Notes: generated by a model not told the origin, from the letters alone. Shown: positions 1-10,839, counted from the stretch's first letter. The stretch: 64,000 bases of DNA from Stenogyne calaminthoides (GCA_037126765.1 JBBCBC010000026.1:26260448-26324447); one strand, 5' to 3'. Numbers and translations are program-made.

Positions 1-614
1 TTTTTCAATTATTATTTGGTAAAATGAGGGTTTTAATGTCAGCATAAGCCCGCACAACAATCATTGGGTCTATTTTCATTAATTAAAGAATGGACAGCCC
101 ATGACATGATTATTTCGGCCCAAAAATAGCAGCCAGGCCCATTTGCAATTTAAATCAGCGAATGAAGTTGATGATTGAAGGAACTGAAAGGTTCTCAAAA
201 AAAAAAAAAAATTGAAGGAACTGAAAGTGACAAAAACTTATATGAACTCGAGTTCACAATGTACTCTATTCTTTTAGTATCATTATTATTTATAAAAACT
301 ATCACGATTATACATAAAAAATATTACTGTTACACACAAAAACTCTTACTGTTTAAAAAATATTTTATATTTTTTAAAAAACAACTTTTTATGCATAACA
401 ATAATAATTTTTGCACATAACAATAATATTTCTGTACAGATCTGATTCACAGAAGGGTTACTCATCGAGGGCAACTGATATAGTAGGAAACAAAAGCTCA
501 TTCCTATATCCATTAAAAGAAATTAGAAAGAAACATGGGAAAGGCAGCTATTTATAACAACTTATTTTTAAAAAGCAAAGATGAATCATTAATCGAAAAC
601 AAAGTGTACTCAAA
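1..614. other. AT-rich non-coding stretch
   Basis: No coding region, RNA gene or element boundary is supported here. There are A-runs and T-rich tracts. Short open frames exist, but they are low-complexity Lys/Phe/Tyr-rich and look like chance. Confidence 0.5.
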
Positions 615-980
615 TCCCATGTAATACACAAGTCTCACTACTATCTTCGACGTTGGGGATTTTATGAAGCTATTTCCTGGGCGAAAGACTTGGATATTGA
701 GGATGTGATCATCGAAGGGGATGCCAAGCTTGTGGTAGATGCAATTAATTCGGGGGCTCATTATGAGTCCGTATTTAGAGATTACATTAGAGCTAGTGTG
801 GAATTGCTGCATAGTTTTAATTCTTATACTATTTGTTTTGTCAAGCGTGGGGCTAATACTTTAGCCCACAATTTTGCGAGGTCCTCTATTATGTATGGGG
901 ACTCGTCTTGTTGGACTGACCCTCCGGACTTTGTGGATGGACAATCCTACATTTACTGTCTTTGCAATAATGTGAGCTAA
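615..980 (+). pseudogene. LINE-type RNase H-like (RVT_3) fragment
   Basis: The frame reads without a stop from about 615 to a TAA at 978-980. It contains the plant RNase H-like signature EAISWAKDL, then VIIEGDAKLVVDAI, then FVKRGANTLAHNFAR, the usual C-terminal half of this fold. It has no good ATG; the first in-frame initiator-like codon near the motif is TTG at 690. The N-terminal half of the domain and any reverse transcriptase are missing. An A-run of about 14 follows the stop immediately, as at the 3' end of a plant L1-type LINE. I infer a 5'-truncated LINE copy rather than a host gene; clear target duplications were not found. Confidence 0.7.
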
Positions 981-1459
981 AAAAAAAAAAAACTCCTTTT
1001 ATCTTCAAACACAATTGCACATTTTAAAAATGCACTTAAATTGCACGGTACATATAATGTGTACAAGCTAAACTTCGTTTAATTGGTCTAATGTATGAGT
1101 TTTTTTTTTAATTACAATTCCAATTGGTAATATGATATAACTCATAAATATAAAAGTATTATTACTATTATTATTAACTTTATAAATATAAAACTTAAAC
1201 ATTACAAATTTAGTTGAACACCCCTAATTTCTTGAGGCCCCCTATCTAGTAATTTATAATGTAAATGTAAGTTAGGATGTTGCACGTATTTAAGCCTACA
1301 TTCAGCTTTTTTTTTTTTTAAAAAAAAAAAAAATATTCTGTAATTAAAAATTGTATTTATCAACCAACATTGTCAACTACAGCTCCAAAGTAACCAAAAC
1401 TTTCAATTTAGTCCCATTCTCATTAATGAAATGACAACAAAGATGAAAATATTCAATCT
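981..1459. other. AT-rich non-coding stretch
   Basis: Begins with the A-run of the LINE fragment. A short inverted motif (TGCACATTTTAAAAATGCAC at 1016-1035) resembles the arms of the foldback element at 7960-8182. A poly-T/poly-A junction lies near 1308-1333. No gene is seen. Confidence 0.45.
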
Positions 1460-1468
1460 AACTTATCG

Positions 1469-2323
1469 AGGGGTGGATACAGGAATTTTTTTCAGGTAAG
1501 GCATAAATTAAATTTCAACGATAAAATATTACTAAGCTCCTACGCATAAATATTCCTTCTGCCAACAAATGTAGAGTACATAGCAGCACATGTCAATCCA
1601 TCATCTAAGCATAAGTTCTTATTAACATACTAACCATTTAAGTATTTAACCCAATGACATTATTATATTATATGTAATATGAATAATTAATTCATTGTCA
1701 AATTGATTCATTGAATCATTGTCACTGAGCACCATATTAATAATGGGCCAGACGCAGCCCATTAAGCAAATTATATGCTAGACATTATATACACACATCC
1801 AACTTGCAGGCGCAACAGTAGGAGAAACGAAAACAAAGCACTGATATTGCCTAAAAAAATTGAGTTTTCTTCGCCATTAATCACCACGATTTTCAATTTC
1901 TAGTGACCAAAATACAATAATATTAGATTGAAACCATCAATTTCTAATTTCTACTAATCTAAACTAAGAAAATTATGGAGAAATCCCCAAACAAATTTAC
2001 TTCGAAAAGACAAAAACGAGCACGAGAAATCTCTACAAACTTCTTACCTCTCTTAGTTCAGTTCAATCGAGTGAAAAAAAAAATCATAGAACAGAGTCAC
2101 CGGACCGACATCGTGCCCTTCTTTCTCAATTGTCGTTCACGCCGCAGAGGAGAGGAGGAGGATTTGCTTGTTTTGGGAATTGGGGTAAAATGAATAGTAG
2201 AGTGTCAGTTTAATTTTAATAAAAATATTTTTGAATTTTTTTTCAAGGGTATATATGGTATTTCATGTCAAAATATGAGGTGGGGCACTTGCCCTGTCTG
2301 GACCAGGCGTGCGTCCGCCCTTG
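1469..2323. mobile_element. MULE-type non-autonomous element
   Basis: The left end reads AGGGGTGGATACAGGAATTT. The reverse complement of the right end reads CAAGGGCGGACGCACGCCTG. These are similar degenerate terminal inverted repeats of the ggnGGAnnCAGG type common in plant Mutator-like MITEs. The 9 bases left of the element (AACTTATCG, 1460-1468) match 7 of 9 with AACGTATCC on the right, once the MITE inserted at 2330 is removed. The 72-codon open frame at 1975-2193 is Lys/Arg-rich and has no family features, so I treat it as chance. Boundaries are approximate. Confidence 0.45.
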
Positions 2324-2600
2324 AACGTAGAGTTGGTATGCTGTGAAACTTGTTCACCGTGAAACTGATTTTTTTTTTTACAGACATACACTTTAGTAAT
2401 ATAAGTCACACACTTCATGTCACTTCTGACACTCTTTCTTTATAATATAAGTCACACCCTTCACTTTTATGAGTAATACACTTTATAGTAAAAAGTCACA
2501 CACTTTACAATATAAAGTCACACACTTTAGTAATATAAGTCACACTCTCTAACCAATTTCACCGTAAAACTTGTTCACACTATACTTTGCCTTGAACGTA
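2319..2600. mobile_element. MITE with 11-bp target duplication
   Basis: An identical 11-bp direct repeat CCTTGAACGTA (2319-2329 and 2590-2600) flanks a 260-bp body. The body ends are imperfect inverted repeats: gtatgctgtgaaacttgttc on the left, and the complement of a GTGAACAAG-bearing end on the right. The interior is built of short degenerate units around AATATAAGTCACAC. A 9-11 bp duplication fits the Mutator superfamily. It sits exactly at the right end of the element at 1469-2323, so it is a nested insertion. A diverged relative lies at 6501-6768. Confidence 0.7.
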
Positions 2601-2603
2601 TCC

Positions 2604-3300
2604 CTAAACTTCATAAAAGTCAATCAATAATAAACAAAAAATACACAATATCATATTTCTTATAACACCAATATTCATGAGGGCAATATATGCAATGAGC
2701 TTATATCCCTCACTCATTATAGCCATAGCAATCACAGATATGGTAACCCCATGAAACCCCATTAATGGAGGGAAATCCTTAATCAAACAAGTCTTAATGG
2801 TGTCACAATGATATGCAAGTTTCACCCTTAACATTGTATTGAAACACCAATAAAAGCTTGTATGTGTATTGAATAGTCGATATATAGACACCCGATCCAA
2901 GTTATGTACTTAGGAACAGTTGCGGATCCAAAATTTAAATTTTGCGGGGGCGACGGTATACTAAACTCATGTTTTAAGTCTAACTAATGTGTATCAATAC
3001 TTAAATATTGATGTAATTATACTTATATATACATATAAATCAAAATAAGAAAGAAAAATATACATATTAATATCACTATATACATGTGGACATATATATA
3101 TACACACAGGACTAAAAAATCTAGGGGAAGGCAGCAGCCCCCACTTGCCCACCCTAGATCCATCATTGCTTAGGAACATGATGGATGAATCCTCCCCAAA
3201 TATTGAAGGTCTGCATAGTTGCCTTCCTGTCTTCCATAATGATGGCTACCATGGCCTGACCAAGCCTACCACAAATAAATTGCCAAAGGTGAGAAGTTAA
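2604..3300 (-). pseudogene. ABCG transporter C-terminal remnant (copy 1)
   Basis: Translated on the minus strand this matches the C-terminal end of the intact ABCG gene at 12491-16479. The 3170-3290 part aligns to the [18 protein letters not shown] region (here a degraded GRLGQAMVAIIMEDRKAT), and 2640-2905 aligns to the last membrane helix and tail (MAIMSEGYKLIAYIALMNIGV). The nucleotide-binding domain and earlier membrane helices are gone. A 250-bp MITE (2919-3168) interrupts it. The frame is broken across the insertion, and the normal stop is lost, the frame running on for about 20 codons. It is the most decayed member of a three-copy tandem on this strand. Confidence 0.75.
2909..3178. mobile_element. 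MULE-type MITE inside ABCG remnant
   Basis: A perfect 10-bp direct repeat CTTAGGAACA (2909-2918 and 3169-3178) brackets about 250 bp. The ends carry GTTGCGGATCCA on the left and, reversed, CAATGATGGATCTAG on the right: the degenerate GCGGATCCA-type inverted ends of plant Mutator-like MITEs. The interior is AT-rich with no coding capacity. It interrupts the ABCG remnant between the residues equivalent to VPK and ISWIK of the intact paralogue. Confidence 0.8.
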
Positions 3301-3675
3301 AACGACAGAGCATGCATGTGTTTTGACCAATCATTACATGTATCTAAGAATTTCGAGATGACAAATACATTGATTAAAGACTTTATGAAGGCCCAAGTGT
3401 GTAGAAGTGGAATGCAAAAACAAATGACAAGCGACTATGTTTATTAATTAAGATGCATGCCTCAATTGTATTTGTTAACAATAATTCCAAAGTATATAAC
3501 AAAAACTTTCAATATAGTCCCGTTATTATTTGCAAAAGTAGGCTAGAATTAATCCCATTTGACAAGTCATCCCGCTAAATGAAATTACAACATACGTGAA
3601 GTGCATTTATCACTCTACACTTAAGCTTCAAGAAGCAAATTATATATCAAGAAGAAACCACCTATATATAGTACT
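3301..3675. other. spacer between two ABCG remnants
   Basis: Non-coding AT-rich sequence between decayed ABCG copies 1 and 2. No element boundaries or coding frames are supported. Confidence 0.4.
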
Positions 3676-5039
3676 CTATTGTCTAGTAACAACAATACTC
3701 ATGAGGGCAACATATGCAATGAGCCTATATCCCACTGTCATTACAGCCAGAGAAACCACAGAGGTTGCAACTCCATCAAACCCCACGACTTTAATCGCAG
3801 GGAAATCCTTAACTAAACAAGTTTTATCGATGTCACAACGATACGTTGCACCATCAATATCGTATTGAGATACCAATAAAAGCTTGTATATGTACTGAAC
3901 ATGCTGGGGCGAAAAATTCTCCGGAAAGAGTGAAGATTTGCATGACGGTTGTTGCAAGCATAGCCGCATTTCTGTCTTGCATAATGGTGGCTCCCATGAG
4001 AGCATATCACATGGAATAGGGTGATAAATAAGCTCGATAAGTAGGCTCTGAGCGTTGCTCTCAGGCCCGCCATCCAGTAGGTTATGGTGAAGGAAATGGT
4101 GGGAATGGCTAACTCCATAGGTAGTTCACCTAGTGTTATAGCCAAGAAATATGACGAGAGATGGTACATCCCCGAAGATCGCTCTTTCGCCAACATTAAA
4201 CGATCTTTTGGGAACATGAAGACCCCTTGAAAGACCGCAAAAAAACCCCAAAATACACTCCAATAAAATAGAAACCCTATCTCCAATAATGAATCATTCA
4301 TTCATTATATATATATATATACCATTTGCAAGATCTAACAAGAAATCTGAAGGATTCATGGCAACTGATGGAGCAAACCCGATGCTTGAGAAATAGTCCA
4401 TTGCAGCCGAACCCTTTCCAAAGTAGACGGGATTCCCATCAGACAACAGAAGAACAACCTGCTTGAAGGTTGGTGAATGGTGATCACGACAGTTGGACCC
4501 CCATTAGCCAACTCCCATAATGTGGAGACGATTGTCTGAGGCGTGGTCGAATCCAATCCAGATGTGGGCTCATCAAGAAACAATAAGTTTGGATTGATGA
4601 GCATTTCTTGCCCGATACTCACACGTTTTCTCTCCACTCCAGACACTCCCCCACCTATGATGCCGTCCCTGCACCTTGCTAACCCTAGCTGAGTTTATTA
4701 CAACAAGGCGGTGTACACTAGCGTTTCTATCACAGTCAGGTGAGGATAGAGGACGTCATCTTGTGTGACGAAACCCGTGTTGCGCTTCATGGAATTGGAG
4801 TATGGCTTGCCGTTGTAGAGTATGCTTCCAGCAAGATGACCATTAATTAAGCGGCCATCAAGTGCAGTCAATAGCGTCGTTTTGCCACTGCCGGAGGGCC
4901 CCATCATGGCTAGCATTTCTCCGGGCATCATAATGCCTGAGATGCCTTTCAAGATTACTTTTTCTTCTGATTTTCTCGTTTTCTTTAGGAACACTTCTTG
5001 ATTTATTTTGATCTTGTAAACAACGTCTTCGAACTGCAT
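3676..5039 (-). pseudogene. ABCG9-like half-transporter pseudogene (copy 2)
   Basis: The N-terminal nucleotide-binding part starts at the exon-2 equivalent near 5033-5039 ([12 protein letters not shown]). It keeps Walker A ([11 protein letters not shown]) and Walker B ([15 protein letters not shown]). About 19 codons after VYTALL are deleted (near 4698, with stops), and the signature loop reads VSGVE instead of VSGGE. The frame shifts after HQPSSRLF, and the third exon equivalent (about 105 codons) is absent. The membrane part (3813-4300: [26 protein letters not shown]) is followed by another frameshift before the C-terminal tail (3676-3900, ending VALMSIVVTRQ). It cannot make a functional transporter. 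The sequence is close to the intact gene at 12491-16479, so it is a local duplicate. Confidence 0.88.
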
Positions 5040-5487
5040 TTTTATAATTACGAGAACTAATTTAGTATGAGATATCAAATTAACATATATTAATGCATAT
5101 ATTACGTATATAAGATCTTGCATTTCAAATTAAGAAATGTGACGTCTCATGCACGTTAAGCAAAATAACCATATGCAACGTGTATTTGATATGTCAATAA
5201 TAAATAATGTGTCATATTAAAAAAAAAACGTTAGACATAACACACTATTTGCATTGGGATTTAAAATGATGAGATGGATTTCATGATTATTATGGAGTAG
5301 AATTTTTTATTTTTTGTCTTGTACGTAGGTCAAATTGAAGCAAGTTACTAATGTTTATTTTCATAATAGTAATTTATGTTAAATTTGGACTACAATTCCA
5401 AATTTACACGATGTAGAACTGTGGTCCAATTCTATGAATTACATCGATCACTTATAATATTGAAGAATTACTATAAGAGTAGGTTTC
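5040..5487. other. AT-rich spacer
   Basis: No gene or repeat boundary is recognised. The stretch ends at the target duplication of the TRIM composite. Confidence 0.4.
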
Positions 5488-5492
5488 ATGTG

Positions 5493-5572
5493 TGTTGAGG
5501 GAAATTAAATAAATAGATTATTCTTGACCCTCTCTACAAGCTCGAGCTTTTAGATGAGACGGAATTCTCTCA
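5493..5572 (+). repeat. TRIM LTR 1 (80 bp)
   Basis: Starts TGTTGAGGG and ends CTCTCA, followed at +1 by TGGTATCAGAGC. It differs from the other two copies at only a few positions. Confidence 0.9.
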
Positions 5573-5755
5573 TGGTATCAGAGCGGGCCCCATGCTCGTG
5601 CCGGGTGGCTGTCGAATTCGCGAGGTCTGGAGGCTGTTGAATTGACATAGTGGTTTGTCGAATTTATGCGTAGTCGGGAGGTTTTGTTGAATTGATGAGC
5701 ATGGGTGATCTGTTTCGTTTAGAGAATTGACGAAGGACTCACATGTGAGGGGGCA

Positions 5756-5884
5756 TGTTGAATATATGATAAAGGATTTCACATGTGAGTTGTCCCACAT
5801 CGGAATATTAGAAGAAATGAGACTAGCTTATAAACCTAGTGGACTACTCCTCCTATCACCAATTGGTTTTAGGATGGAACCTCA
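5756..5884 (+). repeat. LTR-like unit of a second TRIM family
   Basis: TGTTGAATATATG...GGAACCTCA (129 bp) has TG...CA ends and is preceded by a polypurine tract (TGTGAGGGGGCA). It contains the GTTGTCCCACATCGG motif frequent in plant short LTRs. It differs in sequence from the 80-bp LTRs, so internal region 1 appears to be a fragment of another short LTR element recombined into the composite. Confidence 0.55.
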
Positions 5885-6209
5885 CTAGGGGCGTGGCTAG
5901 TCTCCTCTGGGAAGATTTCCACACGTTTTGTTCCATCTCATCTTGAAATTTTGAATATTTTCACCAAGAGTCCGCCTCGACACCTTTTTTTTGAGCTTCT
6001 TCGATCAAAGCTTCGCGTTTGTCTTCACCCCACGCGCTTATGGGGTATTAAGGATAATTAATTTATATATTAAGGATAATTAATATGTAATTAATAGATT
6101 AGATCTTGGTCATTAATATGTAATTAATAGATTAGATCTTGGTCATTATTGGTCATTAATTCTTGGTCATTATTGTTGTAATTGTATCCTTATTTATAGT
6201 GGAATTCTG

Positions 6210-6289
6210 TGTTGAGGGAAATTAAATAAATAGATTATTCACGGCCCTCTCTACAAGCTCGAGCTTTTAGATGAGACGAAATTCTCTCA
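6210..6289 (+). repeat. TRIM LTR 2 (80 bp)
   Basis: Second copy of the 80-bp LTR, followed at once by the Met-tRNA-type primer-binding site at 6290-6301. It is the 5' LTR of the complete 286-bp unit. The local direct repeat AATATGTAATTAATAGATTA occurs twice just upstream (about 6090-6150). Confidence 0.9.
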
Positions 6290-6415
6290 TGGTATCAGAG
6301 CCCAGGTTGTGGGTTCGATTCCCGTGGAAGCACTCCACCCATTTAAATTGTCCACTCTGTTGGGCCTCCTCTCCGAGAGCAAGAGAGACAATGATTACAT
6401 TTGAGTGAGGGGGAG

Positions 6416-6495
6416 TGTTGAGGGAAATTAAATAAATAGATTATTCCTGACCCTCTCTACAAGCTCGAACTTTTAGATGAGACGAAATTCTCTCA
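6416..6495 (+). repeat. TRIM LTR 3 (80 bp)
   Basis: Third copy, preceded by the purine tract GAGTGAGGGGGAG and followed by the target duplication ATGTG that matches the bases left of LTR 1. Confidence 0.9.
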
Positions 6496-6500
6496 ATGTG

Positions 6501-6768
6501 AAAATGGTTTCATATTTATCGACGACCCTTCAATTATCATAACTAATATTTTTTCGTAATATGAATCATGTCCTTCAGTTATTACAACTAATACTCTTTT
6601 TATAATATAAGTCATACTTTTCAATATCACGAGTAAAATTATTTTTATAGTAATAAAACACACCCTTCAATTATCACAACTAATATCCTTTAGTAATATA
6701 AGTCATACATTTTATTCAATTTCACGGATCTATTGTGTGAAACTTGTTCATATTATACTTTGTCAATT
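6501..6768. mobile_element. Diverged copy of the 2330-2589 MITE
   Basis: Shares the internal unit (taatATAAGTCATAC-type repeats) and the right end GTGAAACTTGTTCATATTATA with the MITE at 2330-2589. The left end abuts the TRIM target duplication and is less clear, so the TRIM may have inserted at or within the MITE edge. Confidence 0.5.
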
Positions 6769-7728
6769 ATAAAACCGAATTAATATGGACAGGGTGTAGA
6801 CATGACTAGATGCTGACTTGTGACCAACAAGAGTCTATGATCCAACCTATTTAAGCTTGATTCGGTTTGACCTTTATTTATAAATAAATCAAATATTGAG
6901 TTTTTTAAAGCCTATAATATTTATTTATACAAGTCCAATTTAAACTTTATAAGAACATTTTAAGCTCGACATCTCGACTTATTTAAATATATATATAAAT
7001 ATATACATATTTATTGTATTCAACAATTAGTATTTATTTTAATAAAATTATGTAACAGATAATATTATGAAATAACTATATCTTTAAACAAAATATTCAA
7101 AGTAAACAACTCAACTATCAATAAATCCCAAATCCCGTTAAAAATGAAATATATAGAACAAACAAATCTTAAAAGTGACAATACTAAAATAACTACATTT
7201 AAATTGTGTCTTGAGGTCAAATGAATTTAAAATGATTTTAAATAGATTTTTAAATTCAGCTTGTCTATTAAAAATGTCAAACATAAGCCTGTTAAAAAGC
7301 CTATTACAGATAATATGTCATATATATTTAAGCATAATCGGAAGGGTGGTGCTTGTAACTAATTGTAAGCACGAAGGTATACTAGAGTTAAGGGTTCATT
7401 TATGAGAACATTTATTCACTAATTTGTGCACCTATACATACGCCATCTTTCAGTTTCATTTTAAATGCCACTCGATTTTTCTGGAATCATTAAATTTGAA
7501 TTTGGTAGCTTGTCCTTCAATTTCTGCAAATTTTGGTTGGTGCATGATGTGCATTTGGATTTATGGATTTTCTGATTACATTGAATTGAAGGAATCTAAT
7601 TTTGTATGTTTGTCCTTCAATTTATGCAATTTATGGTTGGTGATGTGCCTCCAATTTCATAAAAATCGAGGTTGAAATTTGCATATAAAGAGGGCAAATT
7701 AAATAGACTTTTCTTACAAATTTCTAGC
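6769..7728. other. AT-rich spacer, no gene seen
   Basis: Contains an internal imperfect repeat: the phrase TTGTCCTTCAATTT.TGCAA occurs near 7508 and 7611. The open frames at 7211-7405 and 7424-7675 lack recognisable domains, splice context or codon bias and are not called. Confidence 0.4.
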
Positions 7729-8223
7729 GGTCTCCGTCCCATAAAGAAAAAATAATAATTCTATTTTCATCATATTCCATGAAAATAAGTCAATTATTAT
7801 ATTTAATGCACCATTAATTTTTTATTTCCATCTTTATTCATTTTTAGTGTATCTTTTTTATTTTTACAGATAAATATTTAGATAATAAGAGCAAAATGGA
7901 AACTATAATTAATTATAATATCTTAATCTTTGGGGAAAATAATTATGACTTATGAGTGAGTCTTATGTGCATTCAGGTGCACCGCACATATAGTGCATTT
8001 TAAAAATATACAACTTGTTATATTAAAATATTCAATTTATTTACATTGAACCGTAACACTATTAATGTGGAAAAATAGTTGAACGGTTCAGTGTAAACAA
8101 GTTGCATATTTCAGTATAATAAATTGCATGTTTCTAAAATGCACTATGTGTGCACAGTGCACCTAGATACATACAAGACTTAACCAATAACTATTGATAT
8201 ATCTTTATGTGATGGAGGGAGTA
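7729..8223. mobile_element. Stowaway-type MITE, interrupted by another element
   Basis: The left end CTCCGTCCCATAAAG and the right end CTTTATGTGATGGAGGGAGTA are inverted copies of the CTCCCTCCGTCCC terminus of plant Stowaway (Tc1/mariner) MITEs. The interior is split by the foldback element at 7960-8182. The TA target duplication is not clearly readable on the left. Confidence 0.55.
7960..8182. mobile_element. Foldback MITE nested in Stowaway copy
   Basis: Two arms of about 95 bp are inverted copies: 7960-8052 (AGTCTTATGTGCATTCAGGT...) and 8085-8181 (...ACCTAGATACATACAAGACT). Both contain a GTGCATTTTA motif. They could form one long hairpin. There is no coding capacity. A fragment of the same motif lies near 1016. 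Confidence 0.6.
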
Positions 8224-8649
8224 CTATTTTTTACTGTTTTCTTAAAAAATTATATTGTTCCACCAAATAACCAAAACATTATAAATATAATTTTTACTAC
8301 ATATATATTCCCAAACACCAATAAAATATCCTTCTCAATTCCTATCTTTACCCCCTAATCTTATTGCACTATTCATCAAATACACCCATAAAATTTGAAA
8401 TGCACCACAATCCATAAACAAATACTTTGGGGCCTAGGCATTGAAATCCTAGATGAAGGAATTTTACTAAAATACTTAAATTCAAACTTTAAAGAAAAAT
8501 ATTCCTAAAAAAAATCTTTAAAGGAAATTGAGTATTCATGATTTAAAACTCATTATTCTCCAGATAAATCAGTCGAATAGATATCCAGAAACCGAAATGC
8601 TGAAATCAATCCACATAATAGCAGCTCATGTAAAGAAAATTAAAACAAT
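8224..8649. other. AT-rich spacer
   Basis: No coding or structural feature is recognised between the MITE and the pogo-type transposon. Confidence 0.4.
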
Positions 8650-10832
8650 TACAGTAAAACCTCGTTAAATTAATACTCGATAAATTAATAACCTCGCTAA
8701 AACTAATAATTTGTCATGTCCCAAGTTGGGACCAGTACAAATTTGGGACCCAATCAATAAAATTATAAGATAATAATTTTTTTTGAGATCCCAGTGTATA
8801 TATATTGGTCCCGACGAAACTATAAATTAATAATTATTAAAATAATCCATATACATATATATGATGCACTTGAATATTCTTAAGACAACTTAGTAAAATA
8901 AGAATCTCTCAGAAACTTGTTTTTTCTTGAACTTCAAATCTATGTTGATCTCATCTTTAAATCTCCTTCTCGCACCCAATAGTTGTGGCATTGTCTTCTC
9001 GTCTTTATGACAAAAAGTTATGAAGAGTTGTTGATGCTTGCAATGCTTCTTTTTTTAGAGTGGATTGGTTCCAAAGCTATTGTATCATCCTCTGCTTCAT
9101 CATCTTCCGGATTATGAATGACATCGGCCACTATTTCTTCTAGACTCTAAACTTCGTGACATTGATTATTTTCACCCGGAAAGTCGAGCAATTGATTCAC
9201 ATCCATTTTGTGGTGATATTGCATACCAGTGATCAAACTCTCAAGCTCATGAATGTCTTCTCTGCATCATTTGCACTTGAGTCGCTTTTGATTTTCCGGC
9301 GAATTTTGCGATTAAGGTCGAAAGCAATTTGCTATTGCTTCTTGATGAACATTTTCGGTCCAAGTTTACCTTTGCCATATTGATAACATCTAAAACATTG
9401 ATCTTTTTCGGAGATGGTATGTCTAACTCATAGCCTTCCAAAATCTTACGGTAAATTTTTTTTATGGTAATACATTTTGAAGGCTCTTATTATCTTAAGC
9501 ATCACATGGTTGAATTTTTGAGGTCATGTTTGGGGGTAGGAAAAATAACTTCGATGTTTAAATAAACCTTGAATATTATTTGAATGAGCTGGACAATTAT
9601 CGACTACCAAAAGAATTTTTCTTCCATGCATTTGTTCATCCAGCCAACGAACATATTCTTCGAAAAGCACTTCAGTCATCCAAACTCTCTTATTGGCACG
9701 GTATTGACAGTTCAAGCTATTCATATTGACATTCTTAAAACAACGGGGCTTTGCATACTTACCAATAATCCATAGAGGAATTTTTCCAGAGCCATCTTCA
9801 TTGCAACAAATAACAATTGTCAACCTCTCCTTATCTTGTTTTCTACCTTCAAGTTGCTTTGTTGCAAGTGAATGATCAGCCTGTAATCTGTAAAACAAAC
9901 CAGTTTCATCCATATTAAAAACATATTTCCTTGAAAATTGATCAATTTTTTCCCTAATGGACTCCAATTTATTCTCCATATCATGCATGTCGACTGATCC
10001 ACTCTCTCCGAAACGACGATATGATTTGATACCATGCCTTGATTTGAATTTCTCAAGCCAACCTTGTGAAAGGCAATGATCTGCGGGATCCTCTGGATGT
10101 AAAAGCTTAAGCGCCTCATTCGGCTTCTCTAAGATTAGCTCCCCGGTTATATTCGCATGATCTTGATGTTGGAGAAACCACTCATAAACAACCTTCTCGA
10201 GGTCCAGATACTTGGCTGATTTCTGACGCTTAGACGATCCACCTTTCTCAAAGTCAGATGATAGGAATTCTGCAGATCTCTTAAGAGTGTTCGAAATTGT
10301 TGCTTGATTAACTTTCAAATTGAAAGATTTTTCAACCTATTTCACCAAATCATTCTGAGTGCATCCAGGTTGATCTCTCTTATACTCACATAACATCTTT
10401 CGTTGTTGGTTGGTCATTGTTGATTTTTGAATTCCTTTTAGATGAGTGACCATTTTGTGTGTGATTTACCAAGATTCGAATGGATAAATATATAGTGCTG
10501 ATTTCTATCCATGATTCAATGCACAAATGTTAGTCCAATGAACCATATTTTTGTATTTTTCAAAACCAATTAATTTAAACAAGTCATTTCAACTTCCACG
10601 TGAGTTTGTATTCATAGAATTCTACTAGTACATTTGTATTTTAACTTAATTTTCATCAATAACTATGCATGTATAGTTAAAGTTATTCAAAGAATTTGGA
10701 ACTTTGAAGGTCAACTGTGCATATACGTTAAAACCTCTTTAAATTAATAAATTATTAATTTATCGATATAATAATATCTCTATAAATTAATAAAATCCTC
10801 ATGTCCCAAAGTTATTGATTTATAGAGCTGTA
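8650..10832 (-). mobile_element. pogo/Tigger-type (Tc1/mariner) transposon
   Basis: The element runs 8652-10830 between TA dinucleotides (8650-8651 and 10831-10832). The left end begins CAGTAAAACCTCGTTAAATT. The right end, reversed, begins CAGCTCTATAAATCAATAA. The CTCnnTAAATTAATAA words are repeated inward on both sides, giving complex inverted ends of about 100-180 bp that also share the CATGTCCCAA word. This is the terminus style of plant pogo-like elements. It carries one transposase pseudogene on the minus strand, so it is not autonomous now. Confidence 0.75.
9018..10453 (-). pseudogene. Tigger/CENP-B-like transposase, broken
   Basis: The likely start is the ATG at 10453-10451. The helix-turn-helix part (TNQQRKMLCEYKRD..., QATISNTLKRS) has an in-frame TAG at 10337-10339. 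The body from 10318 to 9524 shows a CENP-B-type HTH (residues with GWLEKFKSRHGIK), then the DDE core: first Asp in FNMDETGLF and second in LLVVDNCPAHS. The frame then shifts; the third Asp lies in IQPCDA in another frame near 9495. The C-terminal part (9247-9441 and on to a TAA at 9018) is in shifted frames with a further stop. Plant pogo-like transposases are commonly about 400-500 aa, and this model spans about that length. All three catalytic Asp codons survive, but at least one stop and two frameshifts disable it. Confidence 0.85.
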
Positions 10833-10839
10833 TAATGTT

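Larger units (their letters stand above)
5488..6500 (+). mobile_element. Composite TRIM/SMART retroelement with three 80-bp LTRs
   Basis: Three 80-bp direct repeats begin TGTTGAGGGAAATTAAATAA and end TTCTCTCA: 5493-5572, 6210-6289 and 6416-6495. The 5-bp target duplication ATGTG flanks the outermost pair only (5488-5492 and 6496-6500). A primer-binding site TGGTATCAGAGC, complementary to the 3' region of initiator Met-tRNA, directly follows the first (5573-5584) and second (6290-6301) LTR. A purine tract GAGTGAGGGGGAG ends at the third LTR. The 6210-6495 unit is a complete 286-bp element, at the small extreme of LTR retrotransposons (TRIM/SMART class). The first internal part (5573-6209) is different sequence and includes another LTR-like unit. 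It encodes no protein and would depend on an autonomous Copia-type partner. Confidence 0.9.

Noticed and set aside
1975..2193. 72-codon Lys/Arg-rich open frame
   Set aside because: It lies inside a non-autonomous MULE-type element and shows no domain, intron or homologue that I can recognise.
5493..6495. Cassandra-type TRIM with embedded 5S rRNA
   Set aside because: The LTRs are only 80 bp and contain no 5S promoter boxes; the sequence does not resemble Cassandra termini.
9584..9775. Plus-strand open frame over the Tigger transposase
   Set aside because: Antisense shadow of the minus-strand DDE domain.
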